From contig JAXLYR010000006.1 of the NCBI GenBank assembly GCA_046351325.1, forward strand, positions 434,001 to 498,000: a stretch of 64,000 nucleotides of DNA, in the 5' to 3' direction. This document shows positions 62,735 to 64,000 of the stretch, piece after piece. The translations under genes were made by a program, and so were the position numbers. The DNA is from Xiheicaenibacterium sp046351325 (lineage in GTDB: Bacteria; Myxococcota_A; Polyangia; Polyangiales; Polyangiaceae). Numbering within the stretch: position 1 is the stretch's first letter; each line of letters opens with the position of its first letter. Under the pieces are notes generated by a model. The model saw only the letters and a program-made list of their open reading frames with translations, was not told the DNA's origin and searched no databases.

Positions 62735-63430
62735 TCAATTCAATTGGAAATCTTCGACGACTCGATGAACCACGAAGCGCCCCCCCGAGCGCCTCATGAG
62801 CAGCGTGACCTCGTCGCCGAGCAGCTGGGTCGCGCCGAGCCGGCTCGTCGTCACAGGGACTCGCACGATGACGTCGCCGTTCTCGAGCGCGTCGTTGTTG
62901 ATGGACGGCGTTCCGGGTGAAGGCGTAGCGGTCGCGCCGACGGAGTCCGACCAGAGCCCTTGTGCCTCGGAGGAGCGGTAGAGCTCCATCGTCTCCTCCT
63001 GGAAGTAGCTGACGACCGCGAGCTGGAAGTAGTCGAGCCGCGAGAAGCGCCGCGCGAAGAAGTACTGGGTGTTCTCGCGCACGTGGGTCGACGGGTTGAT
63101 GCTCATCGCGTCGCTCGACAGGAGCTTGCGCATCGTCTCGGTGTCCTCGCGACCGATCGCTTGCATGAACTCTGCTGCGGTCTCGCGTGCGGCCTCGACG
63201 CCGAGGGGCGTGCGCAGCGCGATGACGCCGTCACTCGTGTCCGCGCGATCGACGGCCTCAGGCGGGATCTCGGGAGGGTCGACCGCGACGCCGTCGGGGT
63301 GACGTCGGCCGTCGGACGCCGAGGCCGCCCCGACGCTGGGCCCGCAGGCCGCGGTCGCGCACGCGAGCACGAACCAACAGAGAGCGTGAGGGAACCGGTG
63401 CGGCTCAGAGAGACTCGACGTGAGGTTCAT
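62735..63430 (-). CDS. Lipoprotein of unknown function
   Basis: Protein of 231 residues. The signal ends in ATAAC, a lipobox, followed by a linker. The body (60-231) has TPLGVEAARETAAEFMQAIGREDTETMRKLLSSDAM and a beta-rich second half (GDVIVRVPVTTSR, GGRFVVHRVVEDF), suggestive of an NTF2-like (SnoaL-type) fold. Its start overlaps the end of the amidotransferase gene by 26 bases. Confidence 0.7.
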   Translation of the reverse strand: MNLTSSLSEPHRFPHALCWFVLACATAACGPSVGAASASDGRRHPDGVAVDPPEIPPEAVDRADTSDGVIALRTPLGVEAARETAAEFMQAIGREDTETMRKLLSSDAMSINPSTHVRENTQYFFARRFSRLDYFQLAVVSYFQEETMELYRSSEAQGLWSDSVGATATPSPGTPSINNDALENGDVIVRVPVTTSRLGATQLLGDEVTLLMRRSGGRFVVHRVVEDFQLN

Positions 63431-64000
63431 GCGTGTGACTGATCGTCACGGTCGAGCGAGCTGCGACCGGCGTCCATCCAGCAGGGAGCCTATCGTCGTC
63501 GAAGTCCGACGCGAAGAGCGAGACGCGGGCTGACGCGAGGTGAGGGATCTTGGTGCGCGAGAAGCTCTCGTTCTCGAAGAGTCGCTCGAGCGCCGCGCGC
63601 CCCGAGACGTTCTGAAAGCCCATCTTCGAGGAGGTCCGCACGCCGAGGACGAACTCGCTGCAAGCGAGCGCGATGTTGAGTTGAGGCGGCGTCTTCTCCC
63701 CTTCCTCGGCGCAGAGCCGATCGACCAAGCTCATCGCCGAGCGCAGGGCGTCGCGCGCGGCAGCCGGCGCGACGTCGGCGCGATCGAGGCGGCCCGCGTC
63801 GTGGAGGAACGAGAGGAAGAGATAAAAGACGAGCTCGGCGTCGGTGTCGCCGCGGACGTCGCGCGCGAGGAACTGGGGGAGAGACTCGAGCATGCGCGGC
63901 CGCAGCTGGTTGAAGTGCGGGACCGTCCCCGTCTGCGCGAAGAGCCACTGCCGATAGCGGAACGGGTGCGTGTTCTCCGTGCGGAGTGCGCCCACGGTGG
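63405..64000 (-). CDS. Class II glutamine amidotransferase, C-terminal part (runs off the window)
   Basis: The frame continues past the right edge, so the N-terminal catalytic Cys is outside the window. About 198 residues are visible. ENTHPFRYRQWLFAQTGTVPHFNQLRP is the substrate-binding core of the YafJ/EgtC-type class II amidotransferases; TDAELVFYLFLSFLHD and the end SRTKIPHLASARVSLFASDFDDDR...WTPVAARSTVTI fit the same family. It probably releases ammonia from glutamine or hydrolyses a gamma-glutamyl amide; the partner is unknown. Confidence 0.85.
   Translation of the reverse strand, partial: TVGALRTENTHPFRYRQWLFAQTGTVPHFNQLRPRMLESLPQFLARDVRGDTDAELVFYLFLSFLHDAGRLDRADVAPAAARDALRSAMSLVDRLCAEEGEKTPPQLNIALACSEFVLGVRTSSKMGFQNVSGRAALERLFENESFSRTKIPHLASARVSLFASDFDDDRLPAGWTPVAARSTVTISHTHEPHVESL

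Overview
The window is a 64-kb, very GC-rich (about 70% by eye), gene-dense bacterial chromosome segment. I infer a member of the Myxococcota, probably Polyangiales. The reasons are a MYXO-CTERM-type C-terminus (21359-22693), many lipoproteins with Gly/Ser/Ala-rich linkers, Ser/Thr kinases with the PknB-type fold, an AgmX/PglI-type C-terminal domain, a CorE-like sigma factor and multi-PAS sensor kinases. I saw no rRNA, tRNA, CRISPR array, insertion sequence or prophage. No gap between genes exceeds about 205 bases.

Layout. 53-1462: secreted ferritin-like protein. 1502-7373: a minus-strand operon of a PAS-only protein, a PAS hybrid kinase and a REC-histidine kinase, joined by 4-base overlaps. 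7451-14892: a copper-handling island with a multicopper oxidase, a metal-binding lipoprotein, a TolC-like protein, CopZ, CopA and a CorE-like ECF sigma factor. A dipeptide-epimerase-like gene lies inside it. Three promoters in the island share TGTAAT-N16-CGTC. 14902-22693: aldo/keto reductase, tandem GT4 glycosyltransferase, FGE-like membrane protein, TetA-like MFS transporter and MYXO-CTERM protein.

22822-49373 holds two paralogous modules. In each, a translationally coupled pair of secreted beta-propeller lipoproteins faces one or two very large ClpB-like AAA+ proteins in convergent orientation (22822-26525 with 27816-33834; 41643-45895 with 45885-49373). Two of the three AAA+ proteins carry a C-terminal extension that resembles the PCRF and second domain of peptide-chain release factors but has no GGQ. 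Their first ATPase domain has a damaged Walker B motif. Between the modules are an HNH protein, a MAPEG protein, lipoproteins and a surface-polysaccharide cluster (35763-40374).

49507-64000: a soluble Ser/Thr kinase, a membrane protein, Smr and ATP-grasp genes, a second MFS gene, a serine hydrolase coupled to a 2TM Ser/Thr kinase, an OmpA-like lipoprotein, an HNH nuclease, several lipoproteins, a patatin-like phospholipase and the 3' part of a class II glutamine amidotransferase.

A second signal runs through the whole window: a dispersed dyad, consensus GCTKACA-N4-TGTMAGC. I counted the core ACA-N4-TGT 18 times, against about 4 expected from base composition and about 4 seen with a 3-base spacer. 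It lies both between and inside genes.
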